A DNA stretch of 64,000 nt from NCBI RefSeq assembly GCF_018739865.1, contig NZ_JADOER010000004.1, forward strand, positions 878,157-942,156, read 5' to 3'. Origin of the DNA: Leptothoe kymatousa TAU-MAC 1615 (GTDB lineage Bacteria > Cyanobacteriota > Cyanobacteriia > Phormidesmidales > Phormidesmidaceae). The notes beneath the pieces were generated by a model that saw only the letters and a program-made list of their open reading frames with translations, ran no database searches and was not told where the DNA came from. Below, piece after piece: positions 17,495-26,685 of this stretch. Numbering within the stretch: position 1 is the first letter of the stretch; the number at the start of each line of letters is the position of its first letter. The position numbers were made by a program, and so were the translations under genes.

Positions 17495-17610
17495 ACCTGG
17501 TAAGCCCCATGGGTACCACAGGGTTACTAAAGATGTTAGAGACGCCTCAAGTAGGACATATGTATGCACAATAGAGAGGCCCCCTATTAGAGGACCCGGA
17601 GAGACCATTC

Positions 17611-19497
17611 GTGCCTTCTTCTGCCGCTGCAACGACGCTACTTAAAGATCCTGAGCGTTTAGATGCCCGTCTCAAGGAAATTCCCCAGGAACCGGGGGTT
17701 TACTTTATGCGAGATGGGGACGAGCAGATTTTGTATATCGGCAAATCCAAAAGTCTGCGCAATCGAGTACGTTCCTATTTTCGAGACAAGCACCACCACA
17801 CCCCCCGCATCAGTGTGATGGTGACCCAGGTGGTGGATATTGAATTTATCGTCACCGATACGGAAGCCGAAGCCCTGGCGTTAGAAGCCAACCTGATTAA
17901 GCAGCATCAGCCCTATTTTAATGTGCTGCTTAAGGACGATAAGAAATATCCCTATCTCTGCATTACGTGGTCAGAGGACTATCCCAGAATCTTTATTACC
18001 CGTAAGCGCCGGAAGAAAACTAAGCGCGATCGCTACTATGGTCCCTATGTGGATACGGGGTTGCTGCGCCGCACGCTGCACATATCCAAAAAAATCTTTC
18101 CCCTACGCCAGCGGCGCCAGCCTTTGTTTAAGGATCGTCCTTGCCTCAATTACGATATCGGCCAATGTCCTGGCGTATGTCAGCAGCTGATTACGCCTGA
18201 GGATTACCACAAGATTGTGCAAAAAGTGGCCATGGTGTTCCAAGGGCGTGTGCAGGAACTGGAGTCGATTTTGACCACCCAGATGGAAAAGGCGGCTGAG
18301 AAACTAAACTTTGAGCAGGCGGCGAAGCTGCGGGATCAGATTCGTGGGTTGCAAACCCTGGGGGCTCATCAAAAAGTGGCGCTGCCCGATGACACCATTT
18401 CCCGAGATGCGATCGCGCTTTCCGGTGACGACCAGCACACCTGCATTCAGCTGTTTCAAATTCGAGCTGGGCGTTTGGTGGGGCGATTGGGGTTTGTAGC
18501 AGAAACCGAATCTGGGACGCCGGGGCAAATTTTGCAGCGGGTGCTAGAGGAGCACTACCCCACGGTGGATGCGGTGGAAGTCCCCAGCGAAATCATGGTG
18601 CAGTATCCCCTGCCCGATGCCGATATATTGGCAGGGTTTTTGTCTCAACAGCGGGGGCGCAAAGTCACCATTGAAGTGCCCCAGCGACAAACCAAGGCCG
18701 AGCTGGTGGAAATGGTGGAGCGCAATGCCCAGTATGAACTGGCCCGCACCCAGCGATTTGCCGATCGCAACAACCAGGCAATGCAGGACCTCGCAGAAAT
18801 TGTCGATCTACCGGGGCAGCCTAAACGCATCGAAGGCTACGATATTTCCCACATTCAAGGCTCCGATGCGGTGGCGTCCCAGGTTGTCTTTGTCGATGGG
18901 TTGCCGGCCAAACAACACTATCGCCATTACAAGATTAAAAATCCCAAGGTGACCACTGGCCACTCCGATGACTTTGCCAGCATGGCCGAGGTGATCCGCA
19001 GGCGTTTTCGCAAGTATGCCGAAGATACGTCCAAAGAGCGCATTGGCAACCCAGACTGGCCCGATTTAGTCATGATTGATGGGGGAAAAGGCCAACTTTC
19101 GGCTGTGGTGGAAGTTTTGACGGAGCTAAACCTGCTCAGCGAGCTCCACGTGGTGAGTTTGGCGAAAAAACGAGAGGAGATCTTTTTGCCTGGGGAGTCA
19201 ACGCCGCTGCCCACCGAGGCAGAACAGCCTGGGGTGCAATTGCTGCGTCGTCTGCGGGATGAAGCCCACCGCTTTGCCGTCAGCTTTCACCGCAAAAAGC
19301 GCACAGATCGCATGCGGCGCTCCCGCCTGAGCGAAATTCCCGGCCTGGGCCACCATCGCCAAAAGGTTCTGTTGGCAGAGTTTCGCTCCATTGACTATAT
19401 CCGTGAGGCCAGTGTCGAACGACTGACGGCGGTATCAGGCGTGGGGCCTAAGCTGGCTCAGCAGATCTATGACTACTTTCACCCAGAATCATCGTAA
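17611..19497 (+). CDS. uvrC: Excinuclease ABC subunit C
   Basis: UvrC makes both incisions around bulky DNA lesions after UvrA/UvrB loading. The 628-residue protein starts at GTG. Its domains in order are: a GIY-YIG nuclease ([25 protein letters not shown], about residues 30-55), a Cys-containing region ([13 protein letters not shown]), a UVR motif ([12 protein letters not shown], near 235), the RNase H-like 5' nuclease domain ([14 protein letters not shown] near 410 and MIDGGKGQL near 490), and tandem helix-hairpin-helix motifs at the C-terminus ([14 protein letters not shown]). Everything expected is present. It is a single gene with no SOS box that I could identify. Confidence 0.97.
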   Translation: MPSSAAATTLLKDPERLDARLKEIPQEPGVYFMRDGDEQILYIGKSKSLRNRVRSYFRDKHHHTPRISVMVTQVVDIEFIVTDTEAEALALEANLIKQHQPYFNVLLKDDKKYPYLCITWSEDYPRIFITRKRRKKTKRDRYYGPYVDTGLLRRTLHISKKIFPLRQRRQPLFKDRPCLNYDIGQCPGVCQQLITPEDYHKIVQKVAMVFQGRVQELESILTTQMEKAAEKLNFEQAAKLRDQIRGLQTLGAHQKVALPDDTISRDAIALSGDDQHTCIQLFQIRAGRLVGRLGFVAETESGTPGQILQRVLEEHYPTVDAVEVPSEIMVQYPLPDADILAGFLSQQRGRKVTIEVPQRQTKAELVEMVERNAQYELARTQRFADRNNQAMQDLAEIVDLPGQPKRIEGYDISHIQGSDAVASQVVFVDGLPAKQHYRHYKIKNPKVTTGHSDDFASMAEVIRRRFRKYAEDTSKERIGNPDWPDLVMIDGGKGQLSAVVEVLTELNLLSELHVVSLAKKREEIFLPGESTPLPTEAEQPGVQLLRRLRDEAHRFAVSFHRKKRTDRMRRSRLSEIPGLGHHRQKVLLAEFRSIDYIREASVERLTAVSGVGPKLAQQIYDYFHPESS

Positions 19498-19526
19498 CGG
19501 TTGAGGACGCATGGGTTCCATGGCCC

Positions 19527-19946
19527 TTAATCCTCGAAACTCACCCGACCACGCATTGCTTTCTTCTGGCTACGCTTTGCTTTACTGTCTAACCGTCTTT
19601 TTTTAGCCGCCTTGCTGGGTTTGGTGGGTTTCCGTTTTTTCTTCACCACCATGGCGGAGCGAATTAGCTGCTGCAAGCGTTCGAGGGCATCGGTTTTGTT
19701 GCGGAGCTGGGTGCGATAAGTTTGGGATTTGATATTGACGATACCGTTTTTGGTAATGTGATGGTCTCTCAGAGATAACAGACGAGTTTTGTAATGCTGG
19801 GGTAAAGAGGAGGCTGCTATGTCGAAGCGTAGGTGAATCGCCGTGGCCACCTTATTAACGTTTTGGCCGCCCGCGCCCTGGGAGCGCACCGCTTGCAATT
19901 CAATCTCATTTTCAGGAATTGCCACCTGACCAGAAATCCTAAGCAT
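19527..19946 (-). CDS. arfB: Alternative ribosome-rescue factor ArfB (YaeJ-type peptidyl-tRNA hydrolase)
   Basis: This 139-residue protein has the release-factor catalytic GGQ loop (SQGAGGQNVNK, near residues 22-32) and no codon-recognition domains. It ends in a long basic tail (KKKRKPTKPSKAAKKRR...) that in ArfB enters the empty mRNA channel of stalled ribosomes. It hydrolyses peptidyl-tRNA on non-stop complexes. It is convergent with uvrC, 29 bp apart, and the ABC permease gene is divergent upstream. Confidence 0.93.
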   Translation of the reverse strand: MLRISGQVAIPENEIELQAVRSQGAGGQNVNKVATAIHLRFDIAASSLPQHYKTRLLSLRDHHITKNGIVNIKSQTYRTQLRNKTDALERLQQLIRSAMVVKKKRKPTKPSKAAKKRRLDSKAKRSQKKAMRGRVSFED

Positions 19947-20116
19947 CGTCCAACTCCCTATTGCCCTAGTGTCAGCATAACCAACTACACTGAATTCTGG
20001 GCGTTGCTGAGCCCCGGTATGATTGCATCTGTCAAATTCAGGTGATTAGAACGTTTAACAGATCGGCCCATTCCCTACATCAGCAACGGCGAATTCCGTA
20101 TCTACTGCAATGTCCC

Positions 20117-20917
20117 ATGGCTTTGTTCGGTTACCTTCAGCGTCCCCTGCGCATAATCCAGACGCTGCTGTCGGTTTACTACGCCTACATGCTGGAATAT
20201 CGAGCCGAACTCATGTTTTGGGTGCTGTCTGGGTCGTTCCCCCTAATTCTGATGGGGCTGTGGCAAGAAGCCGCCCGCAGCGGCCAGTTTGATCTGGACC
20301 CAGACACCGTGGTGCGCTATTTCCTAGCGGTTTTTGTGGTGCGGCAGCTGACGGTGGTTTGGGTGATTTGGGATTTTGAGCGAGAGGTCCTAGAAGGCAA
20401 ACTCTCCCCCTTGCTATTACAACCCTTAGATCCAGGCTGGCGTCATTTCTGCTCTCACCTGGCCGAGCGTTTAGCCAGGCTGCCCTTCATCGCCATACTG
20501 GTGGGACTATTTCTCTGGCTATACCCCGTTGCTCGCCAGCAGCCGGCCCATTTATTTTGGGGCCTATTGGCCACGGGACTGGCCTTTTGCCTGCGGTTTT
20601 TGATGCAATATACCTACGCCATGGTGGCCTTTTGGGTAGAGCGGGCCACGGCCATCGAACAGTTTTCGTTTTTGCTATATACCTTTTTCTCGGGCATGGT
20701 GGCCCCGTTGACCCTATTTCCAGAGGCCGTACGGACCATCGTCTTTTGGACGCCGTTTCCCTACTTGATCTATGTGCCTGCGAGTCTGCTAGTGGGCTTG
20801 CCCATAAAGATTGGCCAAAGCATTGGCGTCACCTTGATATGGTGTCTGATCTTTTGGCTGCTGAACCGTTTGTTCTGGCGGTTAGGCCTCAAACACTATG
20901 GCGGTATGGGCGCGTAG
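20117..20917 (+). CDS. ABC-2 type transporter permease (DUF990-like), first half-transporter
   Basis: The hydrophobic 266-residue protein (from the ATG at 20117) has about six membrane segments. Its opening, SVYYAYMLEYRAELMFWVLSG, and the cytoplasmic segment WVIWDFEREVLEGKLSPLLLQPL are characteristic of ABC-2 exporter permeases of the DUF990 group. The frame is open to a GTG at 20042, adding 25 residues without a good ribosome-binding site. A second, distinct permease of the same superfamily is at 22508, on the other side of a sigma-factor gene. Such permeases normally work as pairs with one cytoplasmic ATPase, which is not encoded in this window. The substrate is unknown. Confidence 0.85.
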   Translation: MALFGYLQRPLRIIQTLLSVYYAYMLEYRAELMFWVLSGSFPLILMGLWQEAARSGQFDLDPDTVVRYFLAVFVVRQLTVVWVIWDFEREVLEGKLSPLLLQPLDPGWRHFCSHLAERLARLPFIAILVGLFLWLYPVARQQPAHLFWGLLATGLAFCLRFLMQYTYAMVAFWVERATAIEQFSFLLYTFFSGMVAPLTLFPEAVRTIVFWTPFPYLIYVPASLLVGLPIKIGQSIGVTLIWCLIFWLLNRLFWRLGLKHYGGMGA

Positions 20918-21363
20918 GGGGCCAAAAGCCTTAGGCACATTGCATACGTACGTATATGTAGAAAGCATAAACTTAAGCATGTCTGTACGAAGCTAATATG
21001 TGATTTGTTTATATTAGATTTGAAGACAATTAAAGCTGCTTTATAGCCTACTTATTTAGGCTGTTTAGTTGAATATTTTTGTCAAAGAAAAGCGGTTATC
21101 ACCCATCTCTTAACTAACACTTTACGGACTACTCTTTAGCAACAGATTAGAGTGGTATTGAGCGATAGTTCTGATAGAAAAACGCTCAAACGGCTGATGT
21201 TTGATAGAGGTAGCTTTTATTACATTGGTGGACGTGCATGGTGATTATCACAGCTGCCCGTTCTACTAAGTAAAATTCCTACCGTTCTTTCTCACTCAAT
21301 TTAGGTTTATCCCTGACCCACTCAGCCTTCAGTATTAAAGAAGCTTCCTGAATTGTTTTTATT
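20918..21363. other. 446-bp gap upstream of the sigma-factor gene
   Basis: No open reading frame is credible here. A short stem AGCCTA/TAGGCT (21045-21062) followed 15 bases later by a T run could end the permease transcript. The rest is AT-rich and should contain the sigma-gene promoter; I cannot assign -35/-10 elements with confidence. Confidence 0.4.
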
Positions 21364-22083
21364 ATGACTACTATCCAACTTGACGTACCCTCCCTATCTA
21401 AAGGGGTTTTAGATTCTGTTTCTGCATTGTCTGGGGGCTCTACTGCTCAAAATTATTCTCAGAAGCTTGAGGCTGAGCAACTGAATCAGTTGGATTTAGC
21501 TGAATTGATTAATGTCTGCCAACGTCACCGTTATCCTGAGCAGGCTCCTTTTGCGGAGTTGATGCGACGCTACAGATCCCATGTGGAACGTCAGCTTTAT
21601 CATCTTGCTCCCGATTGGTCCGATCGTGCTGATCTCGCTCAGGAAGTTTGGATTCGCGTCTACCGTAACTTAAGTCGTTTACAGTCGCCGGTAAAGTTTA
21701 AAGGTTGGATGAGTCGTATTACTACTAATCTTTTCTACGATGAGCTACGCAAGCGCAAGCGTCACGCGGGTACCTTGTCCTTGGATGCTCCTCGTCATTT
21801 AGATGATGGTCAGGTTGATTGGGAAATCGCTTCAGAGGATCCGAGTCCTGTGGACACAATGATGACCCATGAGTTCTATGAGCGTTTGCAAGCTGCGATC
21901 GCTGAGCTGCCTGAAGTGTTTCGGACCACTATTGTTTTAAGAGAAATTCAGGGCCTACCCTACGAAGAGATTGCGGAGATTACCGGTGTATCCTTAGGGA
22001 CGGTTAAGTCCCGCATTGCCCGGGCTCGCTATCGTCTTCAGGGTGAACTAAAGCGTTATATTGATGGTCAGCGCTCTGCCTAA
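21364..22083 (+). CDS. sigG: Group 3 (ECF-like) RNA polymerase sigma factor, SigG type
   Basis: The 239-residue sigma factor has only regions 2 and 4. Region 2 shows DRADLAQEVWIRVYRNLSRL and FKGWMSRITTNLFYDELRKRKR (about residues 85-135). Region 4 shows LPEVFRTTIVLREIQGLPYEEIAEITGVSLGTVKSRIARAR as a helix-turn-helix near residues 180-225. An acidic linker joins them. A ~60-residue N-terminal extension precedes region 2, as in cyanobacterial SigG. No anti-sigma gene follows, so control may act through an unlinked regulator or transcriptionally. The gene separates two ABC-2 permease halves and ends at its own hairpin. Confidence 0.85.
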   Translation: MTTIQLDVPSLSKGVLDSVSALSGGSTAQNYSQKLEAEQLNQLDLAELINVCQRHRYPEQAPFAELMRRYRSHVERQLYHLAPDWSDRADLAQEVWIRVYRNLSRLQSPVKFKGWMSRITTNLFYDELRKRKRHAGTLSLDAPRHLDDGQVDWEIASEDPSPVDTMMTHEFYERLQAAIAELPEVFRTTIVLREIQGLPYEEIAEITGVSLGTVKSRIARARYRLQGELKRYIDGQRSA

Positions 22084-22293
22084 TGCCGATGGTGTTGCTG
22101 GTCCATGCCACTGTGGGCAATTTCTAGACCTGCGGCATGTTTGCTTGATTGGTGCATCCCTTGTATCAGCAGTAGCCAAGATATTTTTATGATTTGAGTT
22201 TATTTGTTTTGTCATAGGTTCAATGTGATTGTTACTTTCTGATTTGGAAAGTTGAGGTCGCGGCTGAACTAAAAGACTGTCTAAATTTTGTTA

Positions 22294-22335
22294 TTGCTCC
22301 CTGGGTCGTCTAACGGTTCAGGGAGCAATTTATTT
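22294..22335 (+). terminator. Terminator after the sigma-factor gene
   Basis: TTGCTCCCTG (22294-22303) pairs with CAGGGAGCAA (22319-22328) across a 15-base loop and is followed by TTTATTT, about 210 bp after the stop. Between the stop and this hairpin nothing else is recognisable. Confidence 0.75.
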
Positions 22336-22507
22336 GGGGTTGTTTTGGGCTATGGCCATGGGGCTGCCTGGAAACGTGTTCAATTAATGCTGGTCTCACC
22401 CACCATGGGGAGGTTTAGGTTTGAGCGGCCCTGCGTTGCCCAGTGTGGGTTGATGGCTAAACGGCCCTCGGGCATTGGTAGGATGACATTAACGCCGAAG
22501 GGGAGTA

Positions 22508-23296
22508 GTGACATTGCAACGATATTTCAGGGTATTGCGACTATTTTGGGAAGTTGCGATCGCAGCTGAATTAGAATATCGGCTCAACTTCGTCATTGCG
22601 GCCCTCAGCAGCCTGACGGCCCTGGGGGGCAATTTATTCGGCCTATTTTTGTTTTACCGCACGGGCTATCAATTTCAAGGCTGGCAGTGGCAAGAAGCCC
22701 TGGTGGTGCTGGGGGTGTTTACGATGCTGCAGGGGTTTGCCGCCACATTTCTGAGCCCCAACCTCAACCGCATTGTCAAACATGTGCAGGAAGGCACCCT
22801 AGATTTTGTCCTGTTAAAACCCATTAGCTCCCAGTTCTGGCTATCCACCCGAACGATTTCTCCCTGGGGCTTTCCCGACCTGGTGTTGGGGCTGGTGATG
22901 ATTGTCTACGCCGGTACTCAGCTCGGGTTAGGTTTGGACCGCTACTTGGTGGCGATTGTGCCCTTGGCTTTGGGGTTTATGAGCCTGTATAGCCTGTGGT
23001 TTATGTTGGGAGCCACCAGCATTTGGTTTGTCAAAATCTACAACGTTACCGAAGTGTTGCGGAGCTTTTTGGAAGCTGGCCGGTTTCCCATCGTCGCCTA
23101 TCCCGCCGCGTTTCGTATCTTTTTCACCTTTGTCATTCCAGTGGCGTTTCTCACCACGGTGCCTGCCCAGGTGTTTCTTGGGCGCATTGAAGTCACCTGG
23201 CTAGCGGGGGCGGCCCTACTGGCCATGGGATTATTCTTTATTTCCCGTTTGTTTTGGCGGTTTGCCCTCCGGTTCTACACCAGCGCCTCTAGTTGA
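22508..23296 (+). CDS. ABC-2 type transporter permease, second half-transporter
   Basis: A 262-residue protein with about six membrane segments. The N-terminal helix-turn (RYFRVLRLFWEVAIAAELEYRLNFVIAALSS) and the cytoplasmic NRIVKHVQEGTLDFVLLKPISSQFW segment correspond to the FEREVLEGKLSPLLLQPL region of the permease at 20117, so both belong to one exporter type. Start is GTG at 22508 or TTG at 22514; GGGGAG is better spaced for the TTG (eight bases). It is followed after 62 bp by a solute-binding lipoprotein gene, but ABC-2 exporters do not normally use binding proteins, so a functional link is doubtful. No ATPase gene is present. Confidence 0.85.
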   Translation: MTLQRYFRVLRLFWEVAIAAELEYRLNFVIAALSSLTALGGNLFGLFLFYRTGYQFQGWQWQEALVVLGVFTMLQGFAATFLSPNLNRIVKHVQEGTLDFVLLKPISSQFWLSTRTISPWGFPDLVLGLVMIVYAGTQLGLGLDRYLVAIVPLALGFMSLYSLWFMLGATSIWFVKIYNVTEVLRSFLEAGRFPIVAYPAAFRIFFTFVIPVAFLTTVPAQVFLGRIEVTWLAGAALLAMGLFFISRLFWRFALRFYTSASS

Positions 23297-23358
23297 ACCC
23301 TGGGCGTTGTATGCAACCCGGCGATACACTGTATTCTCATTAGCCTATATTCTCTTCC

Positions 23359-24618
23359 ATGAAACGCCAATTCCTGTTTGTTAGTCTGTTGAGCGTAGGG
23401 TTGTTATCCGCCTGTAATGGCAATCCTCAGGGAAACGAGAATGAAAAGACCCTAGTTATTTTGGGCTCCCTCACCGGTGTTGGCCAAGAGATTGTTGAGG
23501 AGGCCTTTGCCCCCTTTACCGCCGAAACGGGGATTGAGGTGGTTTACGAAGGCACAGACGCCTTTGCCACCGTACTTCCCATTCGGGTCGAAGGTGGAGA
23601 TGTGCCAGACCTGGCTATTTTTCCCCAGCCCGGTCTAATGAGAGATCTGGCTAGGGAGGGCGTCCTCACACCGCTGGGGTCATTCATGGACCTGGATGCG
23701 TTAAGCGAGGCCTTTGGGCCTGACTGGGTCGAGCTAGGGGCCGTGGACGACCAGGTGTATGGGGTTTGGATGCGGTCCGATCCAAAAAGCTTGGTGTGGT
23801 ATAGCCCGACCGCATTTGAAACCGCTGGATACACCGTGCCCACTAGCTGGGATGAGCTGATGGCCCTGGGGGAAGAGATGGCGGCGGCGGGCACCACTCC
23901 CTGGTGTTTGGGGATGGAAAGTGGTGACGCCACCGGCTGGGTGGGGACAGATTGGGTGGAAGATATTCTGTTGCGCACCGCTGGACCAGAGATCTACGAC
24001 CAGTGGGTGGCCCATGAGATTCCGTTTAATTCTCCCCCGGTGAGGGAAGCGGTCAAAATATTTGGTGATTTGGTCCGTAGCGATCGCTATGTGCGCGGCG
24101 GCGCGGTGGGGGCCATTAGTACCCCATTTGGCGATGCCCCCGCCCCGCTGTTTGATCAGCCACCGGGGTGTTATTTGCATCGCCAGGCCAGCTTTATTAC
24201 CGACTTTTTGCCCGAAACGGTGGAACCGGGCCAGGATACTCGGGTATTTTTGCTGCCGGGGCAAGAGGCCGCCGCCCCTTTGCTCACCGGGGGCTTAGTG
24301 GTGGCCATGACCCACAACACCCCGGAGGCCCAAGCGGCGATGAACTATCTGACCACGGTTACCCCCCATGCTAGCTGGGCTGCCCGTGGCTACATTAGCC
24401 CCCACAAACAGGTCGATCTGTCCCTCTATCCTAACGATGGGGTGCGGCAAATGGCAGAGGTGCTAAACCAGGCCGAGACCATTCGGTTTGATGGCTCTGA
24501 TTTGATGCCAGCGGCCGTGGGTACGGGCACCTTTTGGACTGAGATGGTGAACTACGTGAGTGGGACGGACATGGATACGGTTCTGTCGGCCATTGACGAT
24601 AGCTGGCCCGAGCCATAA
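23359..24618 (+). CDS. Sugar ABC transporter substrate-binding lipoprotein (family 1)
   Basis: The 419-residue protein starts with a lipoprotein signal (basic MKRQ, hydrophobic core, lipobox LLSAC at 15-19), so it is anchored at the outer face of the inner membrane. The rest is a periplasmic binding fold: TLVILGSLTGVGQEIVEEAF, GGDVPDLAIFPQPGLMRDLA, and a Gly/Trp-rich middle. The combination of DLAIFPQPG and the WYSPTAFETAGY strand resembles binding proteins for alpha-glucosides and for the compatible solute glucosylglycerol (GgtB/AglE type); this assignment is tentative. No importer permeases follow. Its last 67 bp overlap the end of a convergent acetyltransferase gene. Confidence 0.85.
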   Translation: MKRQFLFVSLLSVGLLSACNGNPQGNENEKTLVILGSLTGVGQEIVEEAFAPFTAETGIEVVYEGTDAFATVLPIRVEGGDVPDLAIFPQPGLMRDLAREGVLTPLGSFMDLDALSEAFGPDWVELGAVDDQVYGVWMRSDPKSLVWYSPTAFETAGYTVPTSWDELMALGEEMAAAGTTPWCLGMESGDATGWVGTDWVEDILLRTAGPEIYDQWVAHEIPFNSPPVREAVKIFGDLVRSDRYVRGGAVGAISTPFGDAPAPLFDQPPGCYLHRQASFITDFLPETVEPGQDTRVFLLPGQEAAAPLLTGGLVVAMTHNTPEAQAAMNYLTTVTPHASWAARGYISPHKQVDLSLYPNDGVRQMAEVLNQAETIRFDGSDLMPAAVGTGTFWTEMVNYVSGTDMDTVLSAIDDSWPEP

Positions 24619-25136
24619 TCCTCAGCCGTTAATTCGTAGAGTTCCAATGGGTGATTGTAATAGTCTTCGGTGTGGCCCAAACACCGTAGGTTTAATCGAG
24701 CCATTACCCGCTGCGAGCGAAGATTGTCGGCGGTGGTGACGGCGTAGATATTGTCCAAGCCCACCGTGGTAAATCCATGGTGCAAAAGGGCCTGGGCGGC
24801 TTCGGTGGCATAGCCATAGCCCCAACTCGCGGGGCGAAAATGCCAGCCAATTTCGATTTTGTCGCTGTCGGTTTTGTCGTTGTTGGGGAGCGGTATGAGC
24901 AAAATGCTGCCAATGGCCCGGTCAATGGCTCTTTCGACTACGGCCCAAACGCCGAAACCGTGGACTGTGCGATCACAATAGCGCTGCAGCCGCTCTTGGG
25001 TAATCCGAATAGAGGCATCCGCATCCCCCGACAGCCAGCGCATCACCCGTTTGTCACCATAAATATCGTGGGCCTGTTGGGCATCGTAAATGGGACGCCA
25101 AGGACGAATCGTTAATCGCTCAGTTATCAATCGCAT
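24552..25136 (-). CDS. GNAT acetyltransferase, RimJ/RimL type
   Basis: This 194-residue enzyme starts at ATG 25136 with MRLITERLTIRPW, the normal beginning of RimJ/RimL-like acetyltransferases; the frame upstream adds only 12 unconvincing residues. The acetyl-CoA motif is IGWHFRPASWGYGYATEAAQALLHHGF (about residues 96-122), followed by the family's NLRSQRVMARLNL motif. Substrates may be ribosomal-protein N-termini, small amines or others. The C-terminal ~20 residues (from LSSMADR on) are encoded by DNA that also encodes the end of the convergent solute-binding protein, giving a 67-bp tail-to-tail overlap. Confidence 0.88.
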   Translation of the reverse strand: MRLITERLTIRPWRPIYDAQQAHDIYGDKRVMRWLSGDADASIRITQERLQRYCDRTVHGFGVWAVVERAIDRAIGSILLIPLPNNDKTDSDKIEIGWHFRPASWGYGYATEAAQALLHHGFTTVGLDNIYAVTTADNLRSQRVMARLNLRCLGHTEDYYNHPLELYELTAEDYGSGQLSSMADRTVSMSVPLT

Positions 25137-25280
25137 GGGGTAGGATGCTGGTCTAGTTCGACAGCTGCCCATTGTGCGGCAGCGATGGCGAATATTCTAG
25201 CGACAGGAGTTTAAAACGCACCGTCGAATTAGTAATTATTGAAGATTCTGGTGTTGCCTCGGGGCCGATTGCGCCCATAC

Positions 25281-25691
25281 CTATGGGCGATTAACCAATG
25301 ACCACAGGGGATGGGAATCCCCCTGGCGTCGAATTTTTGCCAGCTGTGCTTCCAGGCGTTTGCGCTCGAGGGGGGAAATACCCAGGGTGAGATGGCGCAG
25401 CTCCCGTACAACCAGGGTGCTGGCCAGCCCCACACAAAGAAAGAACCCCAGGGAGCCAAGAAAGTTATATTTCAGGCCGTAGTAGACCGAGGTCCAGGTG
25501 AAATAGTCCAGCAATAGGCTAATCTCGGCCCGCAACTGCCATAGGGTTAGGGGACCCACCGTTAACCAAACAGCAACGGTTAGCCGCCACCAAAGCGTTA
25601 GAGAATGTTGCCGCAGTGCTTCAATGGCTCTCTCGGTGGCGATATTTGAATAATGGTGATCGATGTTGTTAGGACTATTGGAGGATGTCAC
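25281..25691 (-). CDS. Small conserved membrane protein, 136 aa
   Basis: I do not recognise the family. There are two membrane segments (LWWRLTVAVWLTVGPLTLW near residues 33-51; FLGSLGFFLCVGLASTLVV near 76-94) and a cytoplasmic C-terminal helix containing SPLERKRLEAQLAKIRR. It lies 43 bp after secF on the same strand and could be read with secD-secF, but no sequence feature ties it to protein export. Confidence 0.6.
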   Translation of the reverse strand: MTSSNSPNNIDHHYSNIATERAIEALRQHSLTLWWRLTVAVWLTVGPLTLWQLRAEISLLLDYFTWTSVYYGLKYNFLGSLGFFLCVGLASTLVVRELRHLTLGISPLERKRLEAQLAKIRRQGDSHPLWSLVNRP

Positions 25692-25734
25692 GGGTTGTCA
25701 ACTGCCGATACCCCTAGTCTAACGCTAGGGTTAC

Positions 25735-26685
25735 CTACTCCGCCGCCGGGGCAGGGAGTTCTGTAATAGACTCAGACCGACCGCGCCACCAGGCTAGGAG
25801 GGTGCTGGCGATGAAAATACTGGAATAGGCACCGGCGATAAAACCGACGATCATGGCGAGGGCAAAAAACTTAAGCGTATCTCCACCAAAAATAACAATG
25901 GCGAGCAGCGGTAGGACCGTGGTCATGGTGGTGTTGATGGAGCGCCCCAGGGTTTGATTCACCGCATCGTTAACGATGTCGTTTACGCCTTTCTCCGGCA
26001 TCAGCTTAAAGTTTTCTCGAATGCGATCGTAGATAACAACGGTGTCATTCACAGAGAAGCCCACAATGGTGAGCAGGGCCACAATAAACAAACTGTCGGC
26101 CTCATAGCCGGCCACAAGACCAAGAATGGCAAACACGCCTAGGGTAATGATGACGTCGTGCATAAGGGCCAATAGGGCCAGCACTGCGTAGTCGAACTTA
26201 AATCGCAGACTTAGGTAAATGGTGATGCCTGCAAAGGCCACAATCAGAGACAGAAGGCCAGCGGTGAGCAGCTGTTTGCCGATGGTGGGGCCGACCACAT
26301 CGATTTTGGATGAATTGGGATCCACCGCACCTAACGTTTCTGCCAGGGCAGCCCGGAGAGTGGTTTGTTCATCAACGCTCAGGTTGCGGGTCCGAATCGA
26401 TAGGGCCTGACCAGAATCTCCCACCAGTTGCAGACTGCTGCCCTCTAGACCCTGCCCATCTAGAATTGTGCGAATATCGGCAATCTCAATGGGATTTTTA
26501 CAGATTGTTGCATCGCTACAGTCGCGCTCTATTTGCAGTCTAGTACCGCCAATAAAGTCCAACCCAGGTCTAACGGGCCCTTGGAACTGGCTCCAGGATA
26601 AGGCCATGGTGGCGATGCTAATACCAATCAGCAGACCGGAAACCAGCCACCAGATCCCACGTTGTTTAACAATGTTCAGTTTCAT
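25735..26685 (-). CDS. secF: Protein translocase subunit SecF
   Basis: SecF forms, with SecD, a proton-driven complex that helps pull exported proteins across the membrane. The 316-residue protein has six membrane helices with the large periplasmic loop after helix 1. It shows the SecF signature [21 protein letters not shown] near residue 30, and the transmembrane-4/5 region [18 protein letters not shown], which includes the conserved D and R. Its ATG overlaps the secD stop by four bases, so translation is coupled. Confidence 0.97.
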   Translation of the reverse strand: MKLNIVKQRGIWWLVSGLLIGISIATMALSWSQFQGPVRPGLDFIGGTRLQIERDCSDATICKNPIEIADIRTILDGQGLEGSSLQLVGDSGQALSIRTRNLSVDEQTTLRAALAETLGAVDPNSSKIDVVGPTIGKQLLTAGLLSLIVAFAGITIYLSLRFKFDYAVLALLALMHDVIITLGVFAILGLVAGYEADSLFIVALLTIVGFSVNDTVVIYDRIRENFKLMPEKGVNDIVNDAVNQTLGRSINTTMTTVLPLLAIVIFGGDTLKFFALAMIVGFIAGAYSSIFIASTLLAWWRGRSESITELPAPAAE

